Shown here: positions 13,124-23,184 of the stretch, in pieces
Layout of the letters: every line of letters starts with the position of its first letter
Numbering within the stretch: position 1 is the stretch's first letter
NCBI RefSeq assembly: GCF_000310185.1
Contig: NZ_AMXD01000034.1
Span: 1-32,034, forward strand
Source of the DNA: Thauera aminoaromatica S2
Lineage (GTDB): Bacteria; Pseudomonadota; Gammaproteobacteria; Burkholderiales; Rhodocyclaceae
Direction of reading: 5' to 3'
Length of the DNA: 32,034 nt
Program-made: the position numbers and the translations under genes
Notes under the pieces: generated by a model
Database searches by the model: none
The model's input: the letters and a program-made list of their open reading frames with translations, nothing else
What the model was told of the DNA's origin: nothing

Positions 13124-15151
13124 TCAGCCCCGGTTGAACCAGTAGGTGAGCAGCACGAACACGCCGATGATCATCATGAAGGCGTACTGGTACAGGTGAC
13201 CCGTCTGGAAGAGGCGCGACATCTGCGCCACCCAGCCCACCAGGCGCGCGGAGCCGTTCACCGCGACACCATCGATCAGGGCCTGATCGCCCGCCTTCCA
13301 CAGGCCGCGTCCGAGCAGACGCGCACCTGCCGCGAAGAAGATCTCGTTGAAGCGATCGAAGTAGTACTTGTTCTCCAACAGCGTGTGGATCGGCTTGAAG
13401 GTGCGCTGGATCGCCGCCGGGATATCCGGACGCTTCATGTAGAAGAACCAGGCAAGCGCGACTCCGCCCATCGCCAGCCAGAACGGCGCCGTCTGGAGAC
13501 CGTGGATCGCCATGCCGACCGGGCCATGGTAGTTGGCTGCGAGCTCCCGCAGGCCGACGTGGTTGTCGCCGACGAGGATCACACCCTTGAACCACTCGCC
13601 GAACAGCATCGGGTCGATGGTGAAGAAGCCGATCAGGACCGAGGGCACCGCCAGCAGCACCAGCGGCAGGGTCACCACCCAGGGCGACTCGTGCGGCTTC
13701 TGCCCCGGCGCCAGGCCGTGGTGATGATCCGCCGAGGGTTCCTCGTCGTCGTGGTCGCCGTGATGATCGTGATGTGCGTGATCATGCGCCTTGCCGAAGC
13801 GCTCGTCGCCGTGGAACACGAGGAAGTACATCCGGAAGGAGTAGAACGCGGTGATGAACACCCCGAGGAGCACGCAGAACATCGCATAGCCCGAGCCCGC
13901 GATCGTCGAGGAATGCACCGCTTCGATAATCGAGTCCTTGGAGTAGAAGCCCGAGAAGAACGGAAAACCGATCAGCGCAAGCGAACCCAGGAGCGAGGTG
14001 ATCCAGGTGATCGGCATGTACTTGCGCAAGCCGCCCATGTTGCGCATGTCCTGATCGTGGTGCATGCCGATGATCACCGAGCCGGCGCCGAGGAACAGCA
14101 ACGCCTTGAAGAAGGCGTGCGTCATCAGGTGGAAGACCGCGGCCGAGTAGGCCGAGACGCCGAGCGCGACCGTCATGTAGCCGAGCTGCGACAGCGTCGA
14201 GTAGGCCACGACGCGTTTGATGTCGTTCTGCACGATGCCGAGGAAGCCCATGAAGAGCGCGGTGGTCGCACCGATCACGAGGACGAAGGACAGCGCGGTG
14301 TCGGACAGCTCGAACAGCGGCGACATGCGCGCCACCATGAAAATGCCCGCGGTCACCATGGTCGCCGCGTGGATCAGCGCGGAGATCGGGGTCGGGCCTT
14401 CCATCGAGTCGGGCAGCCACACGTGCAGAGGCACCTGGGCGGACTTGCCCATCGCACCGATGAAGAGGCAGATGCAGATCGCGGTGAGCAGCGGCCAGCC
14501 GGTCACCGCCATCTCGGTCACGGAGAGTTCCTTCGCCTTGGCGAAAACCTCAGCGTAGTCGAGGCTGCCGGCATAGGCGGCGACGAGGCCGATGCCGAGC
14601 AGGAAGCCGAAGTCGCCCACGCGGTTGACCAGGAAGGCCTTCATGTTGGCGTAGATTGCCGTCGGACGCTCGTACCAGAAGCCGATCAGCAGGTAGGACA
14701 CCAGGCCAACCGCCTCCCAGCCGAAGAAGAGCTGGAGGAAGTTGTTGGACATCACCAGCATCAGCATCGAGAAGGTGAACAACGAGATGTAGCTGAAGAA
14801 GCGCTGGTAGCCCGGATCTTCCGACATGTAGCCGATGGTGTAGATGTGCACCATCAGCGACACGAAGGTAACGACCAGCATCATCATCACCGTCAGCGAG
14901 TCGATCAGGAAACCGACCTCGAAGTCGATGCCACCCGCCTGCATCCAGGTATATACGGTGCCGTTGAAGGTGTTTCCGGCCGCCACATCCTGGTAGATGA
15001 AGAGCGAGGCCACGAAGGCGATCGCCACACCAAGGATCGTGACCACATGCGCCCCGGCACGCCCGATCTGCTTTCCGAACAGGCCTGCGAGGATCGCTCC
15101 CGCCAGCGGCGCCAGCGGCACGAGGAGATAGATTGCTTTCATGTCCGACAT
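13124..15151 (-). CDS. nuoL: NADH-quinone oxidoreductase subunit L
   Basis: NuoL is the distal antiporter-like subunit, with the long lateral helix that spans the membrane arm. The 675-residue product contains the core motifs FFGWEAVGLVSYLLIGFW (membrane Glu), SAQVPLHVWLPDSMEGPTP (broken helix) and TVTAGIFMVAR-like DMVTAGIF region, and ends with a hydrophobic helix YQYAFMMIIGVFVLLTYWF. Between membrane segments, residues 456-478 form an insert with 10 His among 23 residues, mixed with Asp and Glu. The start ATG at 15151 follows a GGAAG at seven bases; a second ATG three codons later is the alternative. It lies 12 bases after nuoK. Confidence 0.97.
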   Translation of the reverse strand: MSDMKAIYLLVPLAPLAGAILAGLFGKQIGRAGAHVVTILGVAIAFVASLFIYQDVAAGNTFNGTVYTWMQAGGIDFEVGFLIDSLTVMMMLVVTFVSLMVHIYTIGYMSEDPGYQRFFSYISLFTFSMLMLVMSNNFLQLFFGWEAVGLVSYLLIGFWYERPTAIYANMKAFLVNRVGDFGFLLGIGLVAAYAGSLDYAEVFAKAKELSVTEMAVTGWPLLTAICICLFIGAMGKSAQVPLHVWLPDSMEGPTPISALIHAATMVTAGIFMVARMSPLFELSDTALSFVLVIGATTALFMGFLGIVQNDIKRVVAYSTLSQLGYMTVALGVSAYSAAVFHLMTHAFFKALLFLGAGSVIIGMHHDQDMRNMGGLRKYMPITWITSLLGSLALIGFPFFSGFYSKDSIIEAVHSSTIAGSGYAMFCVLLGVFITAFYSFRMYFLVFHGDERFGKAHDHAHHDHHGDHDDEEPSADHHHGLAPGQKPHESPWVVTLPLVLLAVPSVLIGFFTIDPMLFGEWFKGVILVGDNHVGLRELAANYHGPVGMAIHGLQTAPFWLAMGGVALAWFFYMKRPDIPAAIQRTFKPIHTLLENKYYFDRFNEIFFAAGARLLGRGLWKAGDQALIDGVAVNGSARLVGWVAQMSRLFQTGHLYQYAFMMIIGVFVLLTYWFNRG

Positions 15152-15163
15152 CGTGACGCTTCC

Positions 15164-15469
15164 TTAACCCTTGAGGCTGTCCAGATCATCCACGTGGATC
15201 GTGCGCATGTTGCGGAACATCACGATCAGGATCGCGAGGCCGATCGCCGATTCGGCCGCCGCCACGGTGAGGATGAAGAAAACGAAGACCTGGCCGGCGA
15301 TGTCGCCGAGGTAATGCGAGAACGCAACGAAGTTCATGTTGACCGAGAGCAGCATCAGCTCGATGGCCATCAGCAGCACGATCAGGTTCTTCCGGTTGAG
15401 GAAGATCCCGACCACGCTGATCGCGAACAGGATCGCGCCCAGGATGAGGAAATGGGAAAGCGAAAGCAT
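15164..15469 (-). CDS. nuoK: NADH-quinone oxidoreductase subunit K
   Basis: NuoK is a small three-helix membrane subunit related to MrpC that takes part in the proton path near the quinone end of the arm. The 101-residue product has the expected length. It keeps the two membrane glutamates, in [13 protein letters not shown] and in [20 protein letters not shown] six bases before the ATG serves as ribosome binding site. It lies between nuoJ and nuoL in the standard order. Confidence 0.97.
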   Translation of the reverse strand: MLSLSHFLILGAILFAISVVGIFLNRKNLIVLLMAIELMLLSVNMNFVAFSHYLGDIAGQVFVFFILTVAAAESAIGLAILIVMFRNMRTIHVDDLDSLKG

Positions 15470-15484
15470 CAGTGACCCCCTGAT

Positions 15485-15507
15485 CGCGCCGGCTGCCTGC
15501 CGGCGCG
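15485..15507. other. Inverted repeat in the nuoJ-nuoK spacer
   Basis: The perfect arms CGCGCCGG (15485-15492) and CCGGCGCG (15500-15507) flank a 7-base loop. On the plus strand a T-rich run (GTTCTTGTTTTG) follows, so it resembles a terminator for antisense transcription. On the nuo strand it is followed by the nuoK ribosome binding site and would fold just before it. Confidence 0.45.
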
Positions 15508-15532
15508 GTTCTTGTTTTGTTCGCGTACGTTG

Positions 15533-16138
15533 TCAGTCGTCTTTCTCGGCCTGCATCTTCACCAGCTCGACCCGGCCCTCGCGCCTGACGGCGACCTGCT
15601 CGGACGGCGGGATGGACTTCAGCCCCTTGCGCTTGCGCAAGGTCAGCGCCACTGCGGAGACCATCGCCACCAACAGCACGAGCGAGGCGAGTTCGAAGGC
15701 ATACACATAATCGGTGTAGAGAACGCGGCCGAGTTCGCGGGTGTTGCTGTAGTCCGCGGCAACCGGAGCGGGCGCAGGCATCGCCTCGAGACCGAAGTAG
15801 CCGCCGCCGAGCACCATCACCATCTCGACCAGCATCAGGATGCCCACCAGGGCTCCCACCGGGAGATAGCTCCAGAAGCCTTCACGCAGACGGTCGAGGT
15901 TGATGTCGAGCATCATGACCACGAACAGGAAGAGCACCATCACCGCGCCGACATACACCATCACGAGCGTGACCGCGAGGAACTCGGCCTGCAGCAACAG
16001 CCAGAGACCGCCAGCGTTGAAGAAGGTGAGCACGAGGAAGAGCGCGGCGTGTACCGGGTTCCGCGCGGTGATCACCCTCAGCGCCGCGAGCACCATGATC
16101 GCGGCGAGAAAGTAGAAGACGAAGGTCTTGAATTCCAT
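15533..16138 (-). CDS. nuoJ: NADH-quinone oxidoreductase subunit J
   Basis: NuoJ is a five-helix membrane subunit of complex I near the quinone site. The 201-residue product begins MEFKTFVFYFLAAIMVLAAL and contains HAALFLVLTFFNAGGLWLLL and the conserved YVGAVMVLFLFVVMML helix, whose pi-bulge is implicated in coupling. A charged C-terminal tail of about 35 residues follows the last helix. It sits 33 bases after nuoI and 63 before nuoK. Confidence 0.96.
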   Translation of the reverse strand: MEFKTFVFYFLAAIMVLAALRVITARNPVHAALFLVLTFFNAGGLWLLLQAEFLAVTLVMVYVGAVMVLFLFVVMMLDINLDRLREGFWSYLPVGALVGILMLVEMVMVLGGGYFGLEAMPAPAPVAADYSNTRELGRVLYTDYVYAFELASLVLLVAMVSAVALTLRKRKGLKSIPPSEQVAVRREGRVELVKMQAEKDD

Positions 16139-16152
16139 GTTCTTGACTCGTG

Positions 16153-16166
16153 GCGCCGAGGCGCCC
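16153..16166. other. Inverted repeat in the nuoI-nuoJ spacer
   Basis: GGCGCC-ga-GGCGCC forms a short perfect inverted repeat in the 33-base spacer. Each arm is also self-palindromic, so two alternative pairings exist. No T-run follows on the nuo strand. Confidence 0.35.
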
Positions 16167-16171
16167 TCCCC

Positions 16172-16657
16172 TTAGCGGTACTTGGCGTCCTGTTGGCGGT
16201 CTGCCGCAATCTGCGACTCGTGTCGATCCCCCACCGCGAGCAGCATCTGCTTCGTGTAGTACAGATCGCCGCGCTGCTCTCCGTGGTACTCCAGCACGCG
16301 AGTCTCGACGATCGCATCCACCGGACAGGCTTCCTCGCAGAAGCCGCAGAAGATGCATTTGGTCAGGTCGATGTCGTAGCGCGTCGTGCGGCGCGATCCG
16401 TCGTCACGCTGATCGGACTCGATCGTGATCGCCATTGCCGGGCAGATCGCCTCGCACAGCTTGCACGCGATGCAGCGCTCCTCGCCGTTCGGGTAGCGGC
16501 GCAGCGCGTGCAGGCCACGGAAACGGTTGCTCTGCGGCGTCTTCTCTTCCGGGAAGAGGATGGTGATCTTGCGCTGAAAGAAATGCCGTCCGGTCAGAGC
16601 CATGCCCTTGACAAGTTCCTTCAGGAACAGACTGCCGATGTAATCCTTGGCACCCAT
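16172..16657 (-). CDS. nuoI: NADH-quinone oxidoreductase subunit I (two 4Fe-4S clusters)
   Basis: NuoI is the TYKY-type ferredoxin subunit that holds clusters N6a and N6b and hands electrons to N2 in NuoB. The 161-residue product has both cysteine sets: Cys62, 65, 68, 72 and Cys101, 104, 107, 111, in the crossed 3+1 arrangement of 8Fe ferredoxins. The N-terminal amphipathic helix ([17 protein letters not shown]) anchors it to the membrane side. It starts seven bases after the nuoH stop. Confidence 0.97.
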   Translation of the reverse strand: MGAKDYIGSLFLKELVKGMALTGRHFFQRKITILFPEEKTPQSNRFRGLHALRRYPNGEERCIACKLCEAICPAMAITIESDQRDDGSRRTTRYDIDLTKCIFCGFCEEACPVDAIVETRVLEYHGEQRGDLYYTKQMLLAVGDRHESQIAADRQQDAKYR

Positions 16658-16664
16658 GGTCTTC

Positions 16665-17714
16665 TCAACTCCAGATCGACAGCGGCGACATCATCCACAC
16701 GGTCACCACGAACAGCCACACGAGGGTGACCGGGATGAACACCTTCCAACCTAGACGCATGATGTGGTCGTAGCGGAAGCGCGGGAAGGTGGCTCGCGCC
16801 CACAGGAACAGCAGCAGGATGAACGCGGTCTTGACCGCCAGCCAGTGGAAACCGTCAGGCAGGAAGCCCACGGGCGACAGCCAGCCACCGAGGAACAGGA
16901 TCGAGGTCAGGATCGACACCAGAATCATGTTCGCGTATTCGGCGAGGAAGAACAGCGCGAAGGTCATGCCCGAGTACTCGACCATGTGCCCCGCGACCAC
17001 CTCGGCCTCGCCTTCGACCACGTCGAAGGGCGCGCGGTTGGTCTCGGCGATGCCCGAGATCACGTACACCACGAACATGGGAAAGAGCGGGATCCAGTTC
17101 CACGACAGGACGCCCAGGCCCATGTCAGCGAAGCGGCCTTCGTTCTGCGACATGACAATGTCGGTGAGGTTGAGGCTGGCCGAGATGAGCAGCACGCAGA
17201 TCAGCGCGAAACCCATCGACACCTCGTAGGACACCATCTGCGCCGCGGCACGCATCGAACCGAGGAAGGGATACTTCGAGTTCGACGCCCAACCTGCGAC
17301 GATCACCCCGTACACCTCCATCGAAGTGATGGCGAGCAGGAAGAGCAGACCGGCATTGACGTCCGCGAGCACCAGGCCGTCGTCGAAGGGCACCACTGCC
17401 CAGGCTGCCAGCGAGGGCGCGATCGCCAGGATGGGACCGAGGATGAAGAGGCCCTTGCTGGCCCCGCTCGGAACGATGATCTCCTTGAACAGCAGCTTCA
17501 TGCCGTCGGCGATCGGCTGCAGAAGGCCCTTCGGACCGACCCGGTTAGGGCCGATGCGGACCTGCATGTAGCCGATGACCTTGCGCTCGGCGAGCGTCAG
17601 GTAGGCGACGCAAATCATCAGCGGCGCGATGATCGCGACGATCTTGAGCAGCGTCCAGATGGCCGTCCAGGAGGGGCCGAAGAAATCCGCCACGGGTTGC
17701 AGCATCGCTTCCAT
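16665..17714 (-). CDS. nuoH: NADH-quinone oxidoreductase subunit H
   Basis: NuoH forms the junction of the two arms of complex I and much of the quinone chamber. The product of about 349 residues has about eight membrane helices and the conserved loops [39 protein letters not shown] and [20 protein letters not shown], which carry the acidic residues of the quinone cavity and E-channel. Two starts are possible: GTG 17717 overlapping the nuoG stop by 4 bases, or ATG 17714 overlapping by one base (TGATG) with GGAG eight bases upstream. I prefer the ATG. Both imply translational coupling to nuoG. Confidence 0.96.
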   Translation of the reverse strand: MEAMLQPVADFFGPSWTAIWTLLKIVAIIAPLMICVAYLTLAERKVIGYMQVRIGPNRVGPKGLLQPIADGMKLLFKEIIVPSGASKGLFILGPILAIAPSLAAWAVVPFDDGLVLADVNAGLLFLLAITSMEVYGVIVAGWASNSKYPFLGSMRAAAQMVSYEVSMGFALICVLLISASLNLTDIVMSQNEGRFADMGLGVLSWNWIPLFPMFVVYVISGIAETNRAPFDVVEGEAEVVAGHMVEYSGMTFALFFLAEYANMILVSILTSILFLGGWLSPVGFLPDGFHWLAVKTAFILLLFLWARATFPRFRYDHIMRLGWKVFIPVTLVWLFVVTVWMMSPLSIWS

Positions 17715-20053
17715 CACGCACGCTCCACGCTGAGATCACCGCTCATCGCGCCGAGCGCCGCGGTCGAGGGATGCGCGGCGGCGACGCGCACGCATCCTGC
17801 AGCCAATCCATCATCCGCCTGGGCCACGAGTTCCACGCTCGCCGTACCCTGTGCCACGCGCACACGGTCCCCGGCCGCGAGGCCGAGCGCCGCGAGCGTT
17901 GCCGGCGCGATTCGCGCCGTGGGTGCCGCTGCGTCGCGCGTCTTCTGCAGCGACGGGGCGCGGCGCGCGATCGGATCGGCGAAGTGGATCGGCACGTCGG
18001 CTACACGCTCGAGCACGCCTGCCGGACCGGTAGCCGAAGAGACCACGATACCTTCCACGCCATTGTCCAACCGGCTGGCGAGATCACCCGCGAGCGCCTC
18101 GGCACGCACGGCCTCGGAGTCGGCGTGGGCGAAACCCTCGAGCGCGAGCAGGTTACCGAGCACGCGCAGCACCTTCCAGCCCGGACGGACATCGGCGAAG
18201 GGCTTGGCCACCGCGGTGAAGCTCTGCGCGCGGCCCTCGCAGTTCACGAAGGTGCCCGAGGTCTCGGTGAAGGGGGCGATCGGCAACATCACGTCGGCCA
18301 CCTGCCGCAGCGACGGCGAGTCGAAGCTTGTGAGCGCCACCACGAGCTGGGCACCGTCGAGCGCAGCCATCGCCGCCGCCGGATTGGCAAGGTCGAGATC
18401 GGGCTCAAGGTTCAGGGTCACGTAGGCCGCACGTGGCTGCTCGATCATCGCGGCGGCGTTCAGGCCACCCGCGCCGGGAACCGCGCCGGCAAGATAGCCG
18501 CCGACGCTGTTGGCAGCCTCGCCGATGAAGCCGAAGCTACCGTCGGTGAGGCGCGCGATCTCCTGCGCGAGCATCTGCAGCTCGGAAGCGCGGGCGTGCT
18601 GGACGGCGAGATTGCCGAGCCAAACCGCAACCTTGCGGCCGCTGGCGAGACTCTGCGCGATGGCGAGCGCTTCATCGCTCACTGTCTCGGGCAGTTTGCC
18701 GAGCAGCGCGACGCTGACCTCGGCGCCCTTCTCCTTCGCCAGCGCGACCACGACCTGGCCGAGCGTGGCCACCATCGCCGAAGGCGCGACCAGCGCGCGG
18801 TTGCGCACCGGGAGCAACCACTCTTCGGCGTTCGGGCCGATGGCGCTGACGTGCAGGCCTTTCTTTGCGGCCTGGCGCACGCGCTGCGCCAGCAGCGGCG
18901 CATCCTTGCGCAGGAAGCTGCCGACCACGAGCAGGCGGGTCAGATCCTTGACGCCGGCGATCGGCATCCCCAGCCACGGAGCGCCGGCGCGCTTGCCGTC
19001 GGCACGGAAGTCGACCTCGCGCAGGCGGAAATCGATGTTCTCGCTACCGAGCCCGCGCATCAGCTTCTGCAGCAGGTAGAGCTCTTCGACCGTGGCGTGC
19101 GGCGAGGCCAGCGCGCCGATCGAGGCGGCACCATGATCGCGCTCGACGCCGCGCAGGCCGGTGGCGACGAACTCGAGGGCGGCCTGCCAATCGACCTGCT
19201 TCCACTGCCCGCCCTGGCGGATCATCGGCGCGCCGAGGCGCTGCTCGCTGGACAGGGCCTCGTAGGAGAAGCGGTCCTTGTCGGACAGCCAGCACTCGTT
19301 GACGTCTTCGTTCTCGAACGGCAGCACGCGCTTCACCACGTCGTGCTTGGTCTGGACGATCAGGTTGGCGCCGAGGGAGTCGTGCGGGCTCACCGACTTG
19401 CGGCGCGAGAGCTCCCAGGTACGAGCGGCGAAGCGGAAAGGCTTCGAGGTCAGCGCACCGACCGGGCAGAGGTCGATGATGTTGCCGGAGAGCTCGGAAT
19501 CGACCGTCTTCTCGATGAAGGGCATGATCTCCGCATGCTCGCCGCGGAAGGCCTGGCCGAGCTCCATCTCGCCGGCGATCTCGGTGGTGAAGCGAACACA
19601 GCGCGTGCAGTTGATGCAGCGCGTCATGTCGGTCGACACCAGCGCGCCAAGGTTCTTGTTGAACACCACGCGCTTCTCTTCCTGGTAGCGCGAGGCGGTC
19701 GAACCGTAGCCCACTGCGAGGTCCTGCAGCTGGCACTCGCCGCCCTGGTCACAGATCGGACAGTCGAGCGGGTGGTTGATCAGCAGGAACTCCATCACCC
19801 CCTTCTGCGCCTTCACGGCGAGCTCGGAGTGCGTCCATACCTTCATGCCATTGGTAACGGGTGTCGCGCAGGCGGGCAGCGGCTTGGGCGCCTTCTCGAC
19901 CTGCACCAGGCACATCCGACAGCTAGCCGCGATGGACAGCTTCTTGTGGTAACAGAAGTGCGGAATGTAGGACCCGGCAACCGCTGCAGCCTCGATCACC
20001 GTGCTGCCGTCGTTGACCTGGACCTGCTTGCCGTCGATTTCGATCTCTAGCAT
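17714..20053 (-). CDS. nuoG: NADH-quinone oxidoreductase subunit G
   Basis: NuoG is the large iron-sulfur subunit of the peripheral arm, related to molybdopterin oxidoreductases. The 779-residue product carries the 2Fe-2S cluster N1b (Cys34, 45, 48, 62), the His-ligated 4Fe-4S cluster N5 (His94, Cys98, 101, 107) and cluster N4 (Cys146, 149, 152, 196). The CxxCxxxC set that holds the extra cluster N7 in E. coli and Thermus is absent from the following region, so N7 is missing here. The C-terminal half is the catalytically dead molybdopterin-type domain, with no cofactor ligand visible. The frame opens at 20110, but ATG 20053 gives the standard start MLEIEIDGK. It overlaps the nuoF end by 7 bases. 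Confidence 0.97.
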   Translation of the reverse strand: MLEIEIDGKQVQVNDGSTVIEAAAVAGSYIPHFCYHKKLSIAASCRMCLVQVEKAPKPLPACATPVTNGMKVWTHSELAVKAQKGVMEFLLINHPLDCPICDQGGECQLQDLAVGYGSTASRYQEEKRVVFNKNLGALVSTDMTRCINCTRCVRFTTEIAGEMELGQAFRGEHAEIMPFIEKTVDSELSGNIIDLCPVGALTSKPFRFAARTWELSRRKSVSPHDSLGANLIVQTKHDVVKRVLPFENEDVNECWLSDKDRFSYEALSSEQRLGAPMIRQGGQWKQVDWQAALEFVATGLRGVERDHGAASIGALASPHATVEELYLLQKLMRGLGSENIDFRLREVDFRADGKRAGAPWLGMPIAGVKDLTRLLVVGSFLRKDAPLLAQRVRQAAKKGLHVSAIGPNAEEWLLPVRNRALVAPSAMVATLGQVVVALAKEKGAEVSVALLGKLPETVSDEALAIAQSLASGRKVAVWLGNLAVQHARASELQMLAQEIARLTDGSFGFIGEAANSVGGYLAGAVPGAGGLNAAAMIEQPRAAYVTLNLEPDLDLANPAAAMAALDGAQLVVALTSFDSPSLRQVADVMLPIAPFTETSGTFVNCEGRAQSFTAVAKPFADVRPGWKVLRVLGNLLALEGFAHADSEAVRAEALAGDLASRLDNGVEGIVVSSATGPAGVLERVADVPIHFADPIARRAPSLQKTRDAAAPTARIAPATLAALGLAAGDRVRVAQGTASVELVAQADDGLAAGCVRVAAAHPSTAALGAMSGDLSVERA

Positions 20054-21366
20054 GACGGGCTCACGTAGATTTGACTGCCAGCGCGCTGCACTTCGGGCGG
20101 CACGAGGCACTTCTTGTTTTCGATGTGGTATTCGAACTCGCTGCCGAAGTGCTTCACGAAGCTCTGCACCGGCATCGAGGCGGCGTCACCGAGCGCGCAG
20201 ATCGTGCGGCCCATGATGTTGGTCGTCACCGAGTTCAGCAGGTCGAGGTCGTCCGGGCGGCCAAGACCGTGCTCGATGCGATGCACCACACGGTACAGCC
20301 AGCCGGTGCCCTCGCGGCAGGGCGTGCACTGGCCGCAGGACTCCTCGAAGTAGAAGTAGGACAGTCGCTCGAGGGCCTTGACCATGCAGGTGGTCTCGTC
20401 CATCACGATGACCGCGCCGGAACCGAGCATCGATCCCGCCTTGGAGATCGAGTCGTAGTCCATCGTGCAGTCCATCATCACGCCGCCGGGAACGACCGGA
20501 GCGGACGAACCACCAGGGATGACCGCCTTGATCTTGCGCCCGCCGCGCATGCCGCCAGCCATCTCGAGCAGCTCGGCGAAGGGCGTGCCGAGCGGGATCT
20601 CGTAGTTGCCCGGGCGATTGACGTGGCCCGAGACCGAGAAGAGCTTCATGCCGCCGTTGTTGGGCTTGCCGAGGTTCAGGAAGGCCTCGCCGCCCATGTT
20701 CATGATGAACGGGACGGACGCGAAGGTCTCGGTGTTGTTGATCGTGGTCGGCTTGCCATAGAGGCCGTAGCTCGCCGGGAAAGGCGGCTTGAAGCGCGGC
20801 TGGCCCTTCTTGCCCTCGATCGACTCGAGCAGCGCGGTCTCCTCGCCACAGATGTAGGCGCCGTAGCCGTGATGCGCGAAGAGTTCGAAGGAGAAGTCGC
20901 TGCCGAGGATGTTGCGGCCGATGAAACCGGCCTCGCGGGCCTCCGCAAGCGCCTCCTCGAAGCGCGAGTAGGTCTCGAAGATCTCGCCGTGGATGTAGTT
21001 GTAACCCCGCGCGGCACCCATCGCGTAGGCGGCGATGGCCATGCCCTCGATGACGCTGTGCGGGTTGTAGCGCAGGATGTCGCGGTCCTTGAAGGTCCCC
21101 GGCTCGCCCTCGTCGGAGTTGCACGCGAGGTACTTGTCGCCCGGGAAGGAGCGCGGCATGAAACTCCACTTCAGTCCGGTCGGGAAGCCCGCTCCGCCAC
21201 GACCGCGCAGCACCGAGGTCTTGAGCTCGGCGATGATCGCGTCCTGCGGTATCTTCTCGGCGAGGATCTTGCGAAGCGCCGAATAACCGCCGCGGGCGAC
21301 GTAGTCCTGGAGCCGCCAGGTGCGGTCGCCGTCGCAGCCGGCGAGGATCATTCCTTGCGTGCTCAT
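20047..21366 (-). CDS. nuoF: NADH-quinone oxidoreductase subunit F
   Basis: NuoF binds NADH and FMN, and its 4Fe-4S cluster N3 receives the electrons. The 439-residue product has the nucleotide and flavin motifs [13 protein letters not shown] (55-67), [13 protein letters not shown] (83-95) and [16 protein letters not shown] (167-182). The N3 ligands are Cys344, 347, 350 and Cys390. I chose ATG 21366 because it overlaps the nuoE stop (ATGA) and gives the normal length; the frame is open to 21423 inside nuoE. A further ATG five codons on is possible. Confidence 0.97.
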   Translation of the reverse strand: MSTQGMILAGCDGDRTWRLQDYVARGGYSALRKILAEKIPQDAIIAELKTSVLRGRGGAGFPTGLKWSFMPRSFPGDKYLACNSDEGEPGTFKDRDILRYNPHSVIEGMAIAAYAMGAARGYNYIHGEIFETYSRFEEALAEAREAGFIGRNILGSDFSFELFAHHGYGAYICGEETALLESIEGKKGQPRFKPPFPASYGLYGKPTTINNTETFASVPFIMNMGGEAFLNLGKPNNGGMKLFSVSGHVNRPGNYEIPLGTPFAELLEMAGGMRGGRKIKAVIPGGSSAPVVPGGVMMDCTMDYDSISKAGSMLGSGAVIVMDETTCMVKALERLSYFYFEESCGQCTPCREGTGWLYRVVHRIEHGLGRPDDLDLLNSVTTNIMGRTICALGDAASMPVQSFVKHFGSEFEYHIENKKCLVPPEVQRAGSQIYVSPSC

Positions 21367-21842
21367 TTCTTGTCCAGCTCGGCCAGCATCTGGTCGATCT
21401 TCTCGGTGGTCATCCAGCTGCACATGTGATGGTTATTCACCAGCAGCACCGGGGCGTCGCCACAGGCGCCCATGCACTCGCCTTCCTTCAGCGTGAACTT
21501 GCCGTCGGGCGTGGTCTCGTTGAAGTCGATGCCGAGCTTTTCCTTGATGTAGTCCGCCGCATGGACGCCGCCGGACAGCGCGCACGGCAGGTTCGTGCAC
21601 ACGGTGATCTTGTGCCGTCCGACCGGCGCGAGGTCGTACATGTTGTAGAAGCTCGCGACCTCGAAGGCGGCGATCGGCGGCATGCCGAGGTACCTGGCCA
21701 CGAACTCGATGAGTTCCTTGGGCAGCCAGCCCTTCTCGACCTGCGCGATCCGCAGCGCGGCCATGACCGCAGACTGCGTCTGATCGGGCGGATACTTGGC
21801 GATCTCTCGATCGATCTCTTGCAGCGATTCCTGGCTCAGCAT
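21363..21842 (-). CDS. nuoE: NADH-quinone oxidoreductase subunit E
   Basis: NuoE is the 24-kDa-type thioredoxin-fold subunit that carries the off-path 2Fe-2S cluster N1a. The 159-residue product has the four ligands Cys82, 87, 123 and 127 (C-x4-C, then C-x3-C). The N-terminal helical part ([22 protein letters not shown]) is typical. The frame is open up to 21992, but those residues are Arg-rich and overlap nuoD, so ATG 21842 is the real start. An 88-base spacer with an inverted repeat separates it from nuoD. Confidence 0.96.
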   Translation of the reverse strand: MLSQESLQEIDREIAKYPPDQTQSAVMAALRIAQVEKGWLPKELIEFVARYLGMPPIAAFEVASFYNMYDLAPVGRHKITVCTNLPCALSGGVHAADYIKEKLGIDFNETTPDGKFTLKEGECMGACGDAPVLLVNNHHMCSWMTTEKIDQMLAELDKK

Positions 21843-21889
21843 GTCGTCTTGATCTTCCGGATAGCCTGCCGATTCTTGTTTGATACCGC

Positions 21890-21905
21890 GGCGCCCGCAG
21901 GCGCC
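21890..21905. other. Inverted repeat in the nuoD-nuoE spacer
   Basis: GGCGCC-CGCA-GGCGCC forms a 6 bp stem with a 4-base loop in the 88-base spacer, the longest spacer inside the nuo operon. A second GC-rich run (GCGCGCGGGCGCGC) lies next to it toward nuoD. No T-run follows on the nuo strand. Confidence 0.4.
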
Positions 21906-21930
21906 CATCCGCTGTTGCGCGCGGGCGCGC

Positions 21931-23184
21931 TCAGCGATCGATCTCGCCGAACACCACGTCCATCGTGCCGATGATCGCGACCACGTCGGCAATCATGTGG
22001 CCACGGGCGATGTCGTCCATGGCCGCGAGGTGCGCGAAGCCCGGCGCGCGCAGCTTGAGCCGGTAGGGTTTGTTCGCCCCGTCCGACACCGCATACACGC
22101 CGAACTCGCCCTTCGGATGCTCGACCGCCGCGTACACCTCGCCCTTTGGCACGTGCATGCCTTCGGTAAAGAGCTTGAAGTGGTGGATCAGCTCTTCCAT
22201 GTTGGTCTTCATCGCCTCGCGAGAAGGTGGCGCGACCTTGTGGTTGTCGGTGATGACCGGACCGGGGTTCTTGCGCAGCCAGTCGATGCACTGCTTGATG
22301 ATGCGGTTCGACTGGCGCATCTCTTCCATGCGGCACAGGTAACGGTCGTAGCAGTCGCCGTTCTTGCCGATCGGCACATCGAAATCGACGCGATCATAGA
22401 CCTCGTAGGGCTGCTTCTTGCGCAGATCCCAGGCGATGCCCGAGCCGCGCAGCATCGGACCGGTGAAACCCCAGGCCAGCGCCTGCTCAGGCGATACCAC
22501 GCCGATGCCGACGGTGCGCTGCTTCCAGATGCGGTTGTCGGTCAGCAGTGTCTCGTATTCGTCGCAGTAGGTCGGGAAGCGGTTGGTGAAGTCCTCGAGG
22601 AAGTCGAGCATCGAGCCTTCGCGGTTGGCGTTGAGCTCGCGAACCGTCTTCTCGTTCTTGAACTTGTTGACCTCGTATTTGGGCATGCGGTCCGGCAGAT
22701 CGCGATAGACGCCGCCCGGACGGTAGTACGCCGCATGCATGCGCGCACCCGAGACTGCCTCATAGACGTCCATCAGGTCTTCGCGCTCGCGGAACGTATA
22801 CAGCACCATGGTCATCGCGCCGATGTCGAGGGCATGGGTACCGATGTTGAGCAGGTGGTTCAGGACGCGGGTAATCTCGTCGAACATCACCCGAATGTAC
22901 TGGGCCCGCAGCGGAACCTCGACCCCGAGCAGCTTCTCGATCGCCATGCAGTAGGCGTGCTCGTTGCACATCATGGACACGTAGTCGAGACGGTCCATGT
23001 ACGGCACGGACTGCACCCAGGTGCGCGTCTCGGCGAGCTTCTCGGTGCCGCGGTGCAGGAGGCCGATGTGCGGGTCGGCGCGCTCGACGACTTCGCCGTC
23101 GAGTTCGAGCACGAGGCGGAGCACGCCGTGCGCCGAGGGGTGCTGCGGACCGAAGTTGATCGTGTAGTTGCGGATCTCAGCCAT
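21931..23184 (-). CDS. nuoD: NADH-quinone oxidoreductase subunit D
   Basis: NuoD is the 49-kDa-type subunit descended from the large subunit of NiFe hydrogenase, lining the quinone site opposite NuoB. The 417-residue product begins [20 protein letters not shown], with the conserved loop HPSAHG whose histidine interacts with quinone. The C-terminal [17 protein letters not shown] is the standard ending. It is a separate gene here, unlike the fused nuoCD of E. coli. It overlaps the nuoC end by 8 bases. Confidence 0.98.
   Translation of the reverse strand: MAEIRNYTINFGPQHPSAHGVLRLVLELDGEVVERADPHIGLLHRGTEKLAETRTWVQSVPYMDRLDYVSMMCNEHAYCMAIEKLLGVEVPLRAQYIRVMFDEITRVLNHLLNIGTHALDIGAMTMVLYTFREREDLMDVYEAVSGARMHAAYYRPGGVYRDLPDRMPKYEVNKFKNEKTVRELNANREGSMLDFLEDFTNRFPTYCDEYETLLTDNRIWKQRTVGIGVVSPEQALAWGFTGPMLRGSGIAWDLRKKQPYEVYDRVDFDVPIGKNGDCYDRYLCRMEEMRQSNRIIKQCIDWLRKNPGPVITDNHKVAPPSREAMKTNMEELIHHFKLFTEGMHVPKGEVYAAVEHPKGEFGVYAVSDGANKPYRLKLRAPGFAHLAAMDDIARGHMIADVVAIIGTMDVVFGEIDR

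Noticed and set aside
13052-15475. Long open frame of 807 codons on the plus strand opposite nuoL and nuoK
   Set aside because: It exactly shadows two complex I genes, is dominated by His, Glu, Asp and Arg, and shows no motif, so it is a composition artefact.
17714-20053. NuoG C-terminal half considered as an active molybdopterin oxidoreductase
   Set aside because: The similarity is that of the inactive NuoG domain. No molybdenum ligand or cofactor motif is visible, and the gene sits in the standard nuo order.
21843-21992. Upstream extension of nuoE to a start at 21992
   Set aside because: The added 50 residues are Arg/Ala/Ser-rich, overlap the end of nuoD and are not found in NuoE proteins. 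ATG 21842 gives the standard length.
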